Shown piece after piece: positions 1-10,395 of a stretch of DNA of 64,000 bases. Numbering within the stretch: position 1 is the first letter of the stretch; each line of letters starts with the position of its first letter. Both the position numbers and the translations under genes were made by a program. The notes beneath the pieces are model-generated. The model did not search any database and was not told the origin of the DNA. It worked only from the letters and a program-made list of their open reading frames with translations. Source of the stretch: Megachile rotundata (lineage: Eukaryota > Arthropoda > Insecta > Hymenoptera > Megachilidae); contig NC_134989.1 in assembly GCF_050947335.1 (NCBI RefSeq), positions 10,967,501 through 11,031,500 on the forward strand. The letters are read 5' to 3'.

Positions 1-184
1 TTCGTATGTATTGTATCTGGGTACGTCTGGATCTACTGTGGCGCTCAACGCGTTGTCTTACCACATATGTCTATCTCCTCTGTGGCGATCAATGATGTAT
101 TAAAACAGCGAATGCAGCCATCTGTGGCAATCCACATTAATAATTACATGTGTGATTATTAATAAGATACTACATGCAGCTATA
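1..184. other. Non-repetitive window edge, no gene seen
   Basis: Ordinary non-repetitive DNA with a few scattered TGTGGC words (for example near 38, 81 and 123). No open frame or RNA gene is supported. The left boundary is only the edge of the window. Confidence 0.5.
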
Positions 185-1045
185 CTGAATCAGTATATAA
201 ATTTATTATGTACACAATTAAATTTCATGTTTTTAAAAAATTGTACCCTTTCTACAACATGAAATAAATTTATTAGGTATACAATAAAATTTCATCTTTT
301 TAAAAAATTCCACCATCTTTACAATATAAAATAAATTGATGTATGTATTGTTACGTTCCGAACAGTTTTGACCGACCGGATGTGTATCGATAATGCGTAT
401 TCATAATAACGGTATAAAGAAATACTATGGGTAATTTATATAATTTTGTAGTGTTGCAAAGACAATTTCTATTACAATTTTATATTGCGTCGCGGGCCCT
501 TGAGGAACATTCCAGAACGCTTGGCGTTATCGGACCACACGAGTGTGACTTCCGTTTATATTCGGCGGTTCGGAGAAATGAAATGATCTAAGATTTTAGC
601 CGTGGGACCACGTTGATTTCAAGGAAGGAATGTGTTATATTAACAATCATAGTTTAGTCGCCAAAAGATTGTCTATCTAATAAACATTGAAAGACCGTTA
701 CTGCGTTCGATCAGGGTGTTCCCAGAATGCAATACGCATTATCGATACACATCCAGTCTGTCAAAACTACAAAGGAAATTTTGAAAAAGATTCCTGTTCG
801 GAACGTAACAGTATACTATTAAATTTCATGTTTTTAAAAATTTACACAATTTCATATTTAACATAAAATAAATTTATTAAGCATACAATAAAATTTCATG
901 TTTTTAAACATTTTTACCATTTCCTTAACATAAAATAAAATTATGTACATAATAAAATTTTATGTTTTAAAAAATTTGCACCATTTCTATAACACAAAAT
1001 AAATTTATGTATATAATAAAATTTCATGTTAATCAAAATTTATCC
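185..1045. repeat. A+T-rich tandem repeat, unit about 64-70 bp, interrupted by a mobile element
   Basis: The landmark AAATTTCATG (or its variant AAATTTCATC) recurs at about 220, 287, 821, 891, 955 and 1019, each followed by a T/A run and a CCATTTCTATAAC-like stretch. Spacings are 67, 70, 64 and 64 bp except for one gap of 534 bp. That gap contains the 349-810 element. Removing the element and one copy of its 4-bp target duplication leaves 68 bp, the normal period. The array was therefore present before the insertion. No coding potential. Confidence 0.88.
349..810. mobile_element. 462-bp non-autonomous element with long inverted termini (Ginger-like MITE or solo LTR)
   Basis: The ends are TGTTACGTTCCGAACAG and its perfect complement CTGTTCGGAACGTAACA. 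A second inverted block of about 36 bp with two mismatches, centred on GGATGTGTATCGATAATG, lies directly inside the left end and 27 bp further in from the right end. Total inverted homology is thus about 53 bp. GTAT flanks both sides (345-348 and 811-814) and fits a 4-bp target duplication. There is no transposase frame. TGTNR ends, long inverted termini and 4-bp duplications are the published signature of Ginger DNA transposons. TG...CA ends with a 4-bp duplication would also fit a solo Ty3/gypsy LTR, and an AATAAA lies near 681, but inverted termini this long are unusual for an LTR. Insertion is well supported; class is less sure. Confidence 0.85.
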
Positions 1046-1185
1046 AAAATTATACCATGTTTCTAAAAATACTACTTTTATAATATAAATCCTTAGATAT
1101 TCTAAAAGGAAACTTGATGTTAATTGCAAAATTGAATCTAACTTTTCCTATTCAGAATGATAACGTATGTTCGAAGAATTATTTG

Positions 1186-1509
1186 CTATTTATCGATACC
1201 AGGAACACTGTATCGATAAAAGTAAAAATAATCGAAGGCAAATAGATTTATCAGTGCTGTTGAAAGTAAAATCATAATATTAAGGGTCACATTGTTCTTT
1301 CTGTAAGCAACGTACACCGCGATAGGTACGAATAGAGTAACGACGAAATAAATACCGTTTGAACAAACCGAAATAGAGGGGATAGTCATAGTTATAACAT
1401 TATCGGAACATAGTAAGTGATAACCTTTTTCCCTGAAAAATCTCATCTCGTGTTCTCGTACTCTAATGTATCTATTCTCGACGTTATTTTCTAGTCGATT
1501 ATTAATCAT
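1186..1509 (-). CDS. Hypothetical small two-pass membrane protein (107 codons) or exon fragment
   Basis: I do not recognise this protein. The frame starts at ATG (1509) and stops with TAG. The first 40 residues are charged (RVREHEMRFFREKGY at about 17-30). Two hydrophobic segments follow, at about residues 51-69 and 76-95, separated by a basic RKNN loop, and then an aromatic FDYFYFYRY stretch at 92-100. A two-helix hairpin in the membrane is inferred. Codons look mixed rather than repeat-derived, unlike most open frames here. A TATATAAA box lies about 60 nt upstream of the ATG, but the frame stays open through it with no in-frame stop back to about 1612, so this could instead be an internal or terminal exon. 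No AATAAA is visible just downstream. It could be a decayed chemoreceptor-type fragment or chance; nothing confirms either. Confidence 0.33.
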   Translation of the reverse strand: MINNRLENNVENRYIRVREHEMRFFREKGYHLLCSDNVITMTIPSISVCSNGIYFVVTLFVPIAVYVAYRKNNVTLNIMILLSTALINLFAFDYFYFYRYSVPGIDK

Positions 1510-1570
1510 TACCGTCGGAATCTCCTTAATTGTATTAAATGCTCGAAAACATGTTTGGACTTCAGACTGC

Positions 1571-1578
1571 TTTATATA
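1571..1578 (-). promoter_or_regulatory. TATA-like box upstream of the 1186-1509 ORF
   Basis: Read on the minus strand this is TATATAAA followed by GCAGTCTG. It is 62-69 nt upstream of the candidate ATG at 1509, far enough to leave a short 5' leader holding a five-codon upstream ORF (ATGTTTTCGAGCATTTAA). No clear arthropod initiator is seen 25-30 nt downstream. In A+T-rich DNA such a box is common by chance. Confidence 0.25.
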
Positions 1579-1619
1579 GGGTGACTCGAGATAAAATGAG
1601 ATATTTACTGGAGAAGTGC

Positions 1620-2490
1620 AAGTCTTATATTTTTGAGGGGTTTAGAAATTTGGAGAATTGGAAATTTTAAGTTGGTAATTTATGGATTTAGGGAATCAAG
1701 AATTTAGGGATTTTGGGACTTTTGGACTTAGAGGTTTAAGGGCTTAGGGATTTGGGGATTTAAGAATTTAGGGATTTAGGGATTTAGGGATTTAGGGATT
1801 TAGGGATTTAGGGATTTAGGGGTTTAGGGGTATAGGGATTTGGTGATTTAGAGATTTAGGGATTTAGGGATTTGGGGATTTAAGGGTATAGGGATTTAGG
1901 GATTTAGGGGTATAGGGGTTTGGGGATTTTGGGGTTTGGGAATTTAGAGATTTTGGGATTTAGGGATTTAGGGATTTAGGGATTTAGGGGTTTAGGGGTA
2001 TAGGGATTTGGGGATTTAGAGATTTAGGGATTTAGGGATTTAGGGATTTAGGGATTTAGGGATTTAGGGATGTAGGGATTTGGGGATTTAAGGGTATAGG
2101 GATTTTGGGATTTAGGGGTATAGGGATTTGGGGATTTTGGGGTTTGGGAATTTAGAGATTTTGGGATTTAGGGATTTAGGGATTTAAGGATTTAGGGATT
2201 TGGAGATTTGGGGATTTAGGGGTATAGGGATTTAGAGATTTAGGGATTGAGGGATTTAGGGAATTTGAGGTTTGGGAATTTAGGGATTTAAGGATTTTGG
2301 GATTTAGCATATAGGACTTTAGGGTTTGAGGGATTTAGAAGTTTAAAAATTTAGAAATATAGGAAGTTAAGGAATTAGGAATTTGGGAATTTATTAAGCT
2401 AGAAGTTTAGTAATCTAAGAATTTAGAAAATTAAAATTTATAAATTTTTCAATGTAGGAGTTTAAGGATTTAGAAATTTGGAAATCAACC
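1620..2490 (+). repeat. G-rich minisatellite, 8-bp unit GGGATTTA
   Basis: The core from about 1740 to 2290 is dominated by head-to-tail GGGATTTA; 1771 to about 1840 is almost perfect. The edges decay into GGAATTTAGAA-like sequence. Variants include GGGGTTTA and GGGGTATA. Four GGG runs separated by 5-nt loops recur throughout, so the G-rich strand meets the usual G-quadruplex pattern. The unit resembles telomere repeats but is not the insect TTAGG repeat. Confidence 0.95.
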
Positions 2491-3734
2491 CCTTGTACTA
2501 TAATTTATTTGTCAAATGCATTAGAACTAACTAATCACTACAATATTAAAACCGGCCACGTTTGAAATATTATGTCAATTCCATATTATGCAATAGTTGC
2601 CTATGTATTGAACTTGAACTCCAATAATGTTCAACTTCATAAATTACCAATTTACATTTGCAAACTTGAACATGTCAAACAACAAAATGTAATAATTCAC
2701 AAATGTACAAATTTTTGCAGTCACGAGGCCATATAGCGAGATCACACCATTACAGTATTATACTCTATTATCCTCTATTATACTTTATTCCACACAAAAA
2801 CATCTCGACTATTCTCAGAACGCTGACATTAACAGAATTGTTTCGACAGACCCTCATTTTTTCATGTTCAAATAATATTCAGTGAACTATAGGCAACGGT
2901 ACACAAGAAAGTTTGAAATGTTAGGAATTTTGTTCAAACGGAGTCTGGCACAGTTATTCGTATTGTCGTGTTAGATATTTAGCTTCGCTTGTTTACTAAA
3001 AGTTCAGACGAAGGTCGGATTCGAAGTGTTCCAGTGTTGCGAAAGTCGAACGAGGGTTACTAACAGTATCTTTCTTCCATGTTTTTCTTAACTAGCCTAA
3101 CGTTCTCAGAAATCTGACGTGTAGTTGTTACGAGGACGTTAGAAACCAGATACGATGTTTGCCAAATCATTATTCAGCAATCAAACGTAATTCTGCATTC
3201 ATTGACCATTTGTCAAAGAATAATAATCTGTAATTGTCTTCCTTTTAACATTTCAATCATTCATTAATTTATACAATTTTCATATTTCAAATTTTTTTTT
3301 TTAATTTTTCAAAATTTCAAGGACTTTTCTGGACAGCACATTATTTTAAATATTGATGTTTACATTTTTAATTTTTTAGAAATGAACTTCAGCACTGGAA
3401 GACATTTTTGCTGTTAACCTCAAAAATTTTTAGGTTAGTTTACTGAATTCTTTTGCGGTTACTATTTCATTCTTTTTAGTTGATTACTGTTGAAAAATCA
3501 CTTCACTATTGAAAACTATTTTTAAAATATTAAAAACAAAAATAGTTAAAAAATTTGTATTTTGAAATGGTTGTTTTAATGTGAATGAGTCTGAGTCACC
3601 TTTGCAGAGGGTTAATACTTGTGCATCAAATTTTTCTTTATAATAATTGCAATTTCTAAAATAATAATTGCAATGTACTATTGTATATGTCATTATTTTT
3701 ATGTCAATGTCATTGTTTTTTTTTCATAGCTAAT
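2491..3734. other. A+T-rich unique DNA, no supported gene
   Basis: The stretch contains a somewhat richer part at 2920-3200, T-runs near 3290 and 3715, and two short open frames (2703-2885 plus, 3484-3693 minus) whose translations show no domain or biased composition. I see no RNA gene or repeat above background. Confidence 0.55.
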
Positions 3735-4025
3735 TTTAAATGTTTTAAAAAAATGTTTCAAACTTAAATGTTTGAAATAAAATGATGAAAATAAATATTT
3801 AAAATAAAATGTTCAAAGTAAAATGTTTAAAATAAAATGTCTAAAACAAAATGTTTAAAATAAAATGTTTAAAAATGTTGAAAATTTCAATGTTTAAAAA
3901 TGTTGAAAATTTCAATGTTTAAAATAAAATGTTTAAAATAAGATGTTTAAAATAAAATGTTTGAAATAATATATTTAAAATAAAATGTTTAAAGTGAAAT
4001 ATTTAAAATAAAATGTTTAAAAGAT
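3735..4025 (+). repeat. Minisatellite, 14-bp unit ATGTTTAAAATAAA
   Basis: About 20 head-to-tail copies of ATGTTTAAAATAAA, with variants such as ATGTTTGAAATAA and ATGTTTAAAAATGTTG. Ends merge with A+T-rich flanks. Confidence 0.9.
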
Positions 4026-4799
4026 TGTAATACATGGTATCAGTTTTTATGAGCAAAAGTAGTGAAAATCTGTTGGTGTCCATATTTCCCATTGATTGAA
4101 AGCTTTCGTTAAATGCAGAGCTTGTCAAGCATTTTCCAATTATTTCAAGCAACATTTACCGTAAAATAAAATTGATTGGCGACGAGTCGATTAAGCCCGT
4201 GGCAGAGACAAGCGAAACGATTAAACGGACAATTTAATACTTACGGAACTGGCAATAGAATGTTCGATTGCAAGGAATTGCATGGGAATATAATTTCAGT
4301 TTAAATTCGAAAACGATAATCCGCGAATCGCTTGGTCCGCCGTGATGAATATACAATGAAAACGCTGGCATTATTCAGTCGGCGCGTTTCAACCGCGAAA
4401 TGATCAGCTTGAAATTCATAAATCTCTTACGTTATCGCGATTCGTGTTAACTAATTAGAATACGAATAGCAGGAATTTTAAACGAAAGATTTTGCTGGAC
4501 ATCGTTGTACTTGTATGAATACGATATCAGGTTACCTTTGAATAACAATAAGTTAACTCATTTTCATTTTAAGAGATTAAATATCGGATGAACAGTTTTT
4601 CATCTAGATACTTTATAGTTTGGTAATTTTTAGCTTTAGTGATTCTCAAGTTTTGATATTTATATTGTGTAATTTATAAAATATAAACAAATATAAACAA
4701 TATAAATATAAATATAGGTTTATATATACTTTTGTGTTGTAAAATTTGATGATACTCAAATTGGGAAATTTGTGTTTCCAAATTTTCAAATTTTTTAAT
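4026..4799. other. Unique DNA; island at about 4150-4500, then A+T-rich
   Basis: The 4150-4500 part is less A+T-rich and contains CpG words (GCGACGAGTCG, GGCGCGTTTC), unlike the minisatellites on both sides. No open frame of note. From 4660 to 4730 there is a short TATAAACAAATATAAAC run. Confidence 0.5.
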
Positions 4800-5395
4800 T
4801 TACAAATCTTTAAATCTGTACATCTACAAATACTTAAATATGCAAATTGTAAAATGTTAAAACTTTCAAATCCTCAAATTCTCAAATCTCCAAATTTTTA
4901 AATAGGTAAATTCTCAAATTTAAAAATTTTTAAATCCCCAAAATTCTAAAGTCCCCAAAATCCCCCAAATCTCTAAAATCCCCAAAATCCCTAAACTCTC
5001 TAAATTCCTTAAATTCGGCCAAACCCCCAAATTCCATAAATTCCCTAAATCCCTCAAAATCCCCAAAACCCAAAAAATCCCTCAAATCTCCAAAATCCGC
5101 AAAATCTTAAAAATCCCCAAAACCCCCGAAATCTCCAAAATTCCCCAAAACTCTTAATTCTCCAAAATTCCCAAAATCGCCCAAAACTCTTAGTTTCCTA
5201 AATTCCCCCAAATCTTCCAACTCTCCCAAATCTCTAAATTCCCCAAAATCCCTAAATTTCCTAAATTTCCCAAAATATTTCAAATCCCCAAACCTCCAAA
5301 TTCCCTAAAATCCCTCGAATCCCTAAATTCCCAAAATCCAAACTCTCCAACCCCAAAATTTTCTACCTCAAATTCCAATTTTCAATTTTTCTTAC
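4800..5395 (-). repeat. C-rich minisatellite, degenerate AAATCCCCAAAATCCC
   Basis: Short alternating blocks of CCCAAAATCCCTAAAT type, becoming looser towards both edges (CTCAAATTTTTAAAT on the left). It is the complement of the G-rich GGGATTTTGGGGATTT class seen elsewhere, so the G-rich strand here is the minus strand. Confidence 0.9.
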
Positions 5396-7085
5396 CAACC
5401 ACGAATTGATTATTCAGTCCTATTTATAATTTCCTAGCAAACACCGCGTTTATAACTTGAGAAGTCTTTAGCTGTTATGAGAAACAGAATTATTTTTTAT
5501 TATCTCAGTAAATTTATTCAGCGTATTTAGAGAGCTACAGCTGACAGGAATGATTACTTAACAGATCATGTTCCACGTACACTTACTCGCTTTAATAATA
5601 TTGTTCGTGAATATTCCAATATCGACTTGTGTCGAATCGTTGAATTCATTATTTCCAACGCTCTGATGACGTATTTCAGAGGATTATATAATCGGTATAA
5701 CTTTAGAGCGACAGTTTTTATTATAACTTGAAGCTGGTACTCTCATCATTCTCCCAATCATCTGTTAGACACTGATATCTTTATTTATTCGATATTGTTA
5801 ATTTTTTTTACTAATTCTATTTGTAATGTGCTTCAGAGCATTAAAGTTTTTAGGAGTCACTTAGAATTTAATTGAATTCTTCCTCAGATATTTTTTTGCG
5901 GTTCCTTCTGAGTTCTCTCTACATTTGTTTAGGTCCTGTTCCTCAATTTTCCGTAGGTTTACCTTACAATTAGATTGAGTGATTTTTCTGTGGGTTATCT
6001 ATAGGTTAACTTCAATTTCTCTTAGCCTCCCCTTAGGTTTATTTTCCTTATCCCTAAAACTTCCTGAGTTATCCGACACTTTGCTAGATCCTCACATATC
6101 CTGCCTTAACCTTACCTAGGTTCTACCTAGAGCCCCCTAGATCTCTCTAAGCCTTCCTGACTTCTTCCTAGAGTCCTCCAAAAACAAGAATACGTTGCAC
6201 CAAAGTGTAAATTCCTCACAGAATTTATTCGAGCAGATATAAAACGGTACAAGACACACGTGGGAATAACGGATATGAAATTTCCATTTACACTCCAGAT
6301 ACGATCAACTTATACATGGTCTCCGCAGCACTTAACTAAATGAATAAATATAAGAATTGTTTAAAAACTCTGATCGGTGAACGTTAATTATATTTCCACG
6401 CTCTGCATCATTCGTTGCTGATCTTAATATCTGCACTTTTGATTTTATGCTAAAATCCATTGAAAAGCAGTCTCCCACACGTTTCTTGCGAATCTATCTC
6501 GCTCGTAATTTAGTGTCGTACGAACAAATTCTTGTACGCTCGATCGCGTTATCTCGTTCAATCCGCATTCGACGCTAATTAAACCAGCTGCGATATGTAT
6601 TGCTTATTAAATTAACGGCTCAAAAGCTTCTTCCGCGAAAAACGATTATCGCAAACGTATAGAAAGCTATCGACTTCGTTTATTTTGAGGAAAGTCGGGC
6701 TCGTGTTTGACGAGCATCCACATATTTTCGCTAAAAGAAATTCCTCTCTCCGAAAATACTGATTCACGTGCCGACTCACCGTCCCGAATCTCGCCATCTG
6801 TTCAAACATCGAAAAACCGTAGCGATCGGTCGCGTGTCGTCGCGTGCAACCGCTTAAAATTCGTTGTAGCGCTTGCATACCGGAAACTCGTGCTAACTCT
6901 CGGCCATTATAAATTCAAATCGGACGTCCCGATAAAAGGTGTCACTGTGCTACCGGAAGCCTACGCATCTTCCAGTGAAAGCTTCTTCGGTATTCCTTGC
7001 TTGCTGATTACTATGTAATTGCCCGTGCGCATACGCTAATGAGCCGCTACGTCAGCTGGGACCATTATCCTACTGAATTATCTCG
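5396..7085. other. Unique DNA with a pyrimidine-rich tract and a CpG-containing island
   Basis: From 5925 to 6185 the plus strand is pyrimidine-rich with scattered CCTTAGG/CCTAGG words, probably a decayed repeat. From about 6480 to 7060 the sequence is CpG-containing and non-repetitive. Two overlapping opposite open frames occur there (6612-6878 minus, 6707-7018 plus). Neither has a recognisable domain and neither is clearly favoured, so I do not call a gene. A conserved non-coding element is possible. Confidence 0.45.
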
Positions 7086-7099
7086 TTAAAAAGAAAAAT

Positions 7100-8440
7100 C
7101 ACCTCTTTATGAACCTATTCGAAATCTAAGGATATTCAGAACACATGTTGCTAATATCTAGGGTTTCATGGGACTTAGAGTAATCGGGAAGTATAAATAT
7201 TCGATATCTGGGAATTTTCTGAATCTAGGAACATTTGGAGCTATTTGGGATCTAGGGAATTTCGATACATGGCAATTCAGAATCTAATGGTATTTCGATC
7301 TTGGGATTTTTGACGTGTGTGAAAATACAGGGTCTGGGGATTTTTGGAATCGTACCATCCAGAATCTAGGGATCTTTTGGATCTAGTTATAATCGAAGTT
7401 ATTTGGAGTCGAGTGACTTTCGAAGTGTGAAATTGTAGAATCTAGTGATATTTCTGGTCCTAAGGATTTTTGGTATCGTACCGTTCAAATTCTATGGTTT
7501 TTGGATCTAGTTATAATCGAAGTTATTTGGAGTCGAGTGACTTTCGAAGTGTGAAATTGTAGAATCTAGTGATATTTCTGCTCCTAAGGATTTTTGGTAT
7601 CGTACCGTTCAAATTCTAGGGTTTTTTGGACCTAGTTACAATCGAAGTTATTTGGAGTCGAGTGACTTTCGAAGTGTGAAATTGTAGAATCTAGTGATAT
7701 TTCTGGTCCTAAGGATTTTTGGTATCGTACCGTTCAAATTCTAGAAATTTTTTGGACCCAGTTACAATTGAAATTACTTAGAGTCCAGTGACTTTCGAAG
7801 TGTAAAATTTTAGAATCTAGTGATATTTCTGGTCCTAGAGATTTTTGCTATCTTACCATTCAAATTCTAGGAATTTTTCAAATCTACTTACAGCCGAAGC
7901 TATTTGGAGCCTAGTAACTTTCGAAATATAGCATTTCAGAATCTAGTGATTTTTCTGGGTCTGGAGATCTTTGATATCTAAACATTCAAAATCTAGGGAT
8001 CTTCTGTATGTAGTACTATTCGGAGTTATTTGCAATCTAAGAATATTTATAGTATAACGTTTCAGAATCTAGTAACATTCAGGATTTAGGAATTTATGGT
8101 ACTTAAATTTTAAAAATCTAGAACTTTTTGGCATACTAGAAATATTAGAAGTCTAGGGATTTTTGGTATCGAGTATTCTACTCTCGATACTCAAATATGT
8201 TCGAAAGCTAGGAACTTTTGGAACAGGACCTTTTGGAATCTAGAGATATTCTGAGTCCAGTAGCTTTAAAAATTCAGTCCTGTTTGAAACATACAAGTTC
8301 TCAGAATCTAGGGAATATACAAGTTTTAGAAATCTTAAAAGATTCGTAATGTAGGGATTCTTCAACTTGGTGAATATCGTTGGGTACCTAGGGAGTTCAG
8401 GATATATTACTCTGCAATATACGTCTCCATATAATAGACA
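7100..8440 (+). repeat. Tandem repeat, unit about 124-126 bp, decaying rightwards
   Basis: The landmark ATCTAGTTATAATCGAAG and its variants start at 7381, 7505, 7630 and 7756, giving spacings of 124, 125 and 126 bp. Copies between 7381 and 7800 are nearly identical. To either side only the submotif GAATCTAGGGATTTTTGG persists at irregular spacing, suggesting the long unit arose from a shorter GAATCTAGGGATT repeat. Open frames here (such as 8240-8443 minus) are repeat translations. Confidence 0.92.
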
Positions 8441-8449
8441 CATATTTTA

Positions 8450-9079
8450 GCATGCACAGATAAATAGATGTTTAATAACGGTACAGGTGATCGCGATGAA
8501 ATAAATGGCTGAATGCCGTCCTCGTGTTCGATAAATTGAAGAACGACAAATAGAGAAGTTGAAAGGTGTCTAATAGGCATTATGGTTGTTGATAAGGCGG
8601 AACTCCATTTAAAGGCCGTTGAATTGGCGACGGCTAGTCAATCGTTTAAGTTTAGGTTGACCAAAGTGGTTCTACCTTTCGCTTAACCTTTTCTTCATTC
8701 TCGTTACTTTCACGCACGATCACCGATCCCCGCAGTCGGTGACAAAACGTTATTCTATTTAAAGATCAGTCCGGTTATCGATGTCGACCGGCGACCGTAT
8801 CGAAGAATGCCTACGCGTGGGCGGTTTAAACAGTTTTTTCGCGCATGAACAAAAGTCTAACCGCGACGAACACCGAACCGTGTATTACAACTGACGTAAC
8901 TGTTCCATGAAAGCGACGATCCGTGAACGTGAAAACGGGCAAATTATGTAATTTTCTGGAATTCTTAATGTCTTCGAGCTGGGTTCGACATCGGTAAAGT
9001 TCATGAGATCGGCATTTTCGTACTTCGAACGATATAATTTTCACGGTATTATGTAAACCGATATTTCACAATTACTACA
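8450..9079. other. Unique CpG-containing island, no supported gene
   Basis: Non-repetitive, with clusters such as GTCGACCGGCGACCG near 8784-8798 and GCGTGGGCGG near 8814. A 72-codon minus-strand frame at 8826-9044 has no recognisable features. Regulatory function is possible but not shown. Confidence 0.45.
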
Positions 9080-9830
9080 ATAATTCGTATCTTGTCATAC
9101 TTTACAGCGGTGAAATGTTGTTTATCGTATATATACGTTCATAGGTCAAGAAGATATCTCATATTTACAGCTCGGTCACTTGACGCATATATTTCTCGAC
9201 TTCTAAGTTGTTCACCTGCTGTCATAACGTGGTATGTGAAATTCTGTCGTATATACACGTTGTTAGCTCGACTGACATGCAACGCGTATGTACGTACTTA
9301 TGACATAATTAAGATATTACAGATGACAGCAATGATCACGTCGGTCGTATATATACGTTCGTACTTGAACAATTGTAGAACGTATATATTCGTCATCGGT
9401 ACAATGTTCATGTATTGTCATAGTTTACTGTGAAGAAATTTCATCGATCGTATATATACGTTCGTAGCTCGATAATTATAGAACGTATATATTCGTCATC
9501 GGTACAATGTTCATGTATTGTCATAGTTTACTCTGAAGAAATTTCATCGACCGTATATATACGTTCGTAGTTCGATAATTATAGAACGTATATATTCGTC
9601 ATCGGTACAATGTTCATGTATTGTCATAGTTTACTGTGAAGAAATTTCATCGATCGTATATATACGTTCGTAGCTCGATAATTATAGAACGTATATTTTC
9701 GTCATTGGGACAATGTTCATGTATTGTCATGGTTTACTCTGAAGAAATTTCATCGATCGTATATATACGTCGATAGTTTGACAGCCTACATGAAACGCAT
9801 ATATACGCTTTCAACATATGAAGTGATAAT
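9080..9830. repeat. Tandem repeat, exact 103-bp period, carrying palindrome CGTATATATACG
   Basis: CGTATATATACG begins at 9346, 9449, 9552, 9655 and 9758, an exact 103-bp spacing, with an earlier looser copy at 9126. Each unit also carries GAACGTATATATTCGTC about 30 bp downstream and a shared TCATGTATTGTCATAGTTTA segment. The left part (9080-9340) is a diverged version. The open frame at 9092-9433 is a repeat translation. Confidence 0.95.
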
Positions 9831-9904
9831 ATATCGAACTTGCAACAATAAATTTTCATCAGTCGTATAAGTTCGTGGTTAAGTCATATGAAACATATAC
9901 ATAG

Positions 9905-10395
9905 CTGTCGATTGATTGCTTTAGACGTAATCAATTGACCAGTACAATAAAACCTAATAATCAAAAAGTTGACGGTAGATAACTACACAGTATAAGCGAA
10001 AGTATCGAAAGATTCGTCTATATCGAGACTTTACTGTAATTTAAAATAGCAAAGAATTGCACGTAGTTAATCTTGCATGCAATCATCAATTGACCAGTAC
10101 AATAAAACTTAATAATCAAAAAATTGACGGAAGAGAACTATACGATATAAGTGAAAGTCCCGAAAAATTCGCTTACATCGAGTCTTTACCACAATTTAAA
10201 ATAGCAAAGAATTGCACGAAATTAATCTTGTATGTAATCATCAATTGACCAGTACAATAAAACTTAATAATCAAAAAACTGACGGAAGATGACTACACGA
10301 TATAAGTGAAAGTACCGAAAAATTCCCTTACATTAAGATTTTACTGTAATTTAAAATAGCAAAGCATTGCACGAAGAAATTAATCTTGCATCATC
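9905..10395. repeat. Tandem repeat, three copies of 155 bp
   Basis: CAATTGACCAGTACAATAAA starts at 9932, 10087 and 10242, exactly 155 bp apart. Each copy continues through an AATTGACGGAAGA segment and ends in ATAGCAAAGAATTGCACG. Point differences between copies are few. The 63-codon frame at 10057-10248 lies within it and is not conserved in the other copies. Confidence 0.93.

Noticed and set aside
1740..2290. Interstitial telomere
   Set aside because: The unit is GGGATTTA (8 bp), not the insect TTAGG repeat; no TTAGG tandem run is present.
9905..10395. CRISPR-like regular repeats
   Set aside because: The 155-bp period is continuous, with no short identical repeats separated by unique spacers, and the DNA is clearly eukaryotic. 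The same applies to the ACGCGT arrays.
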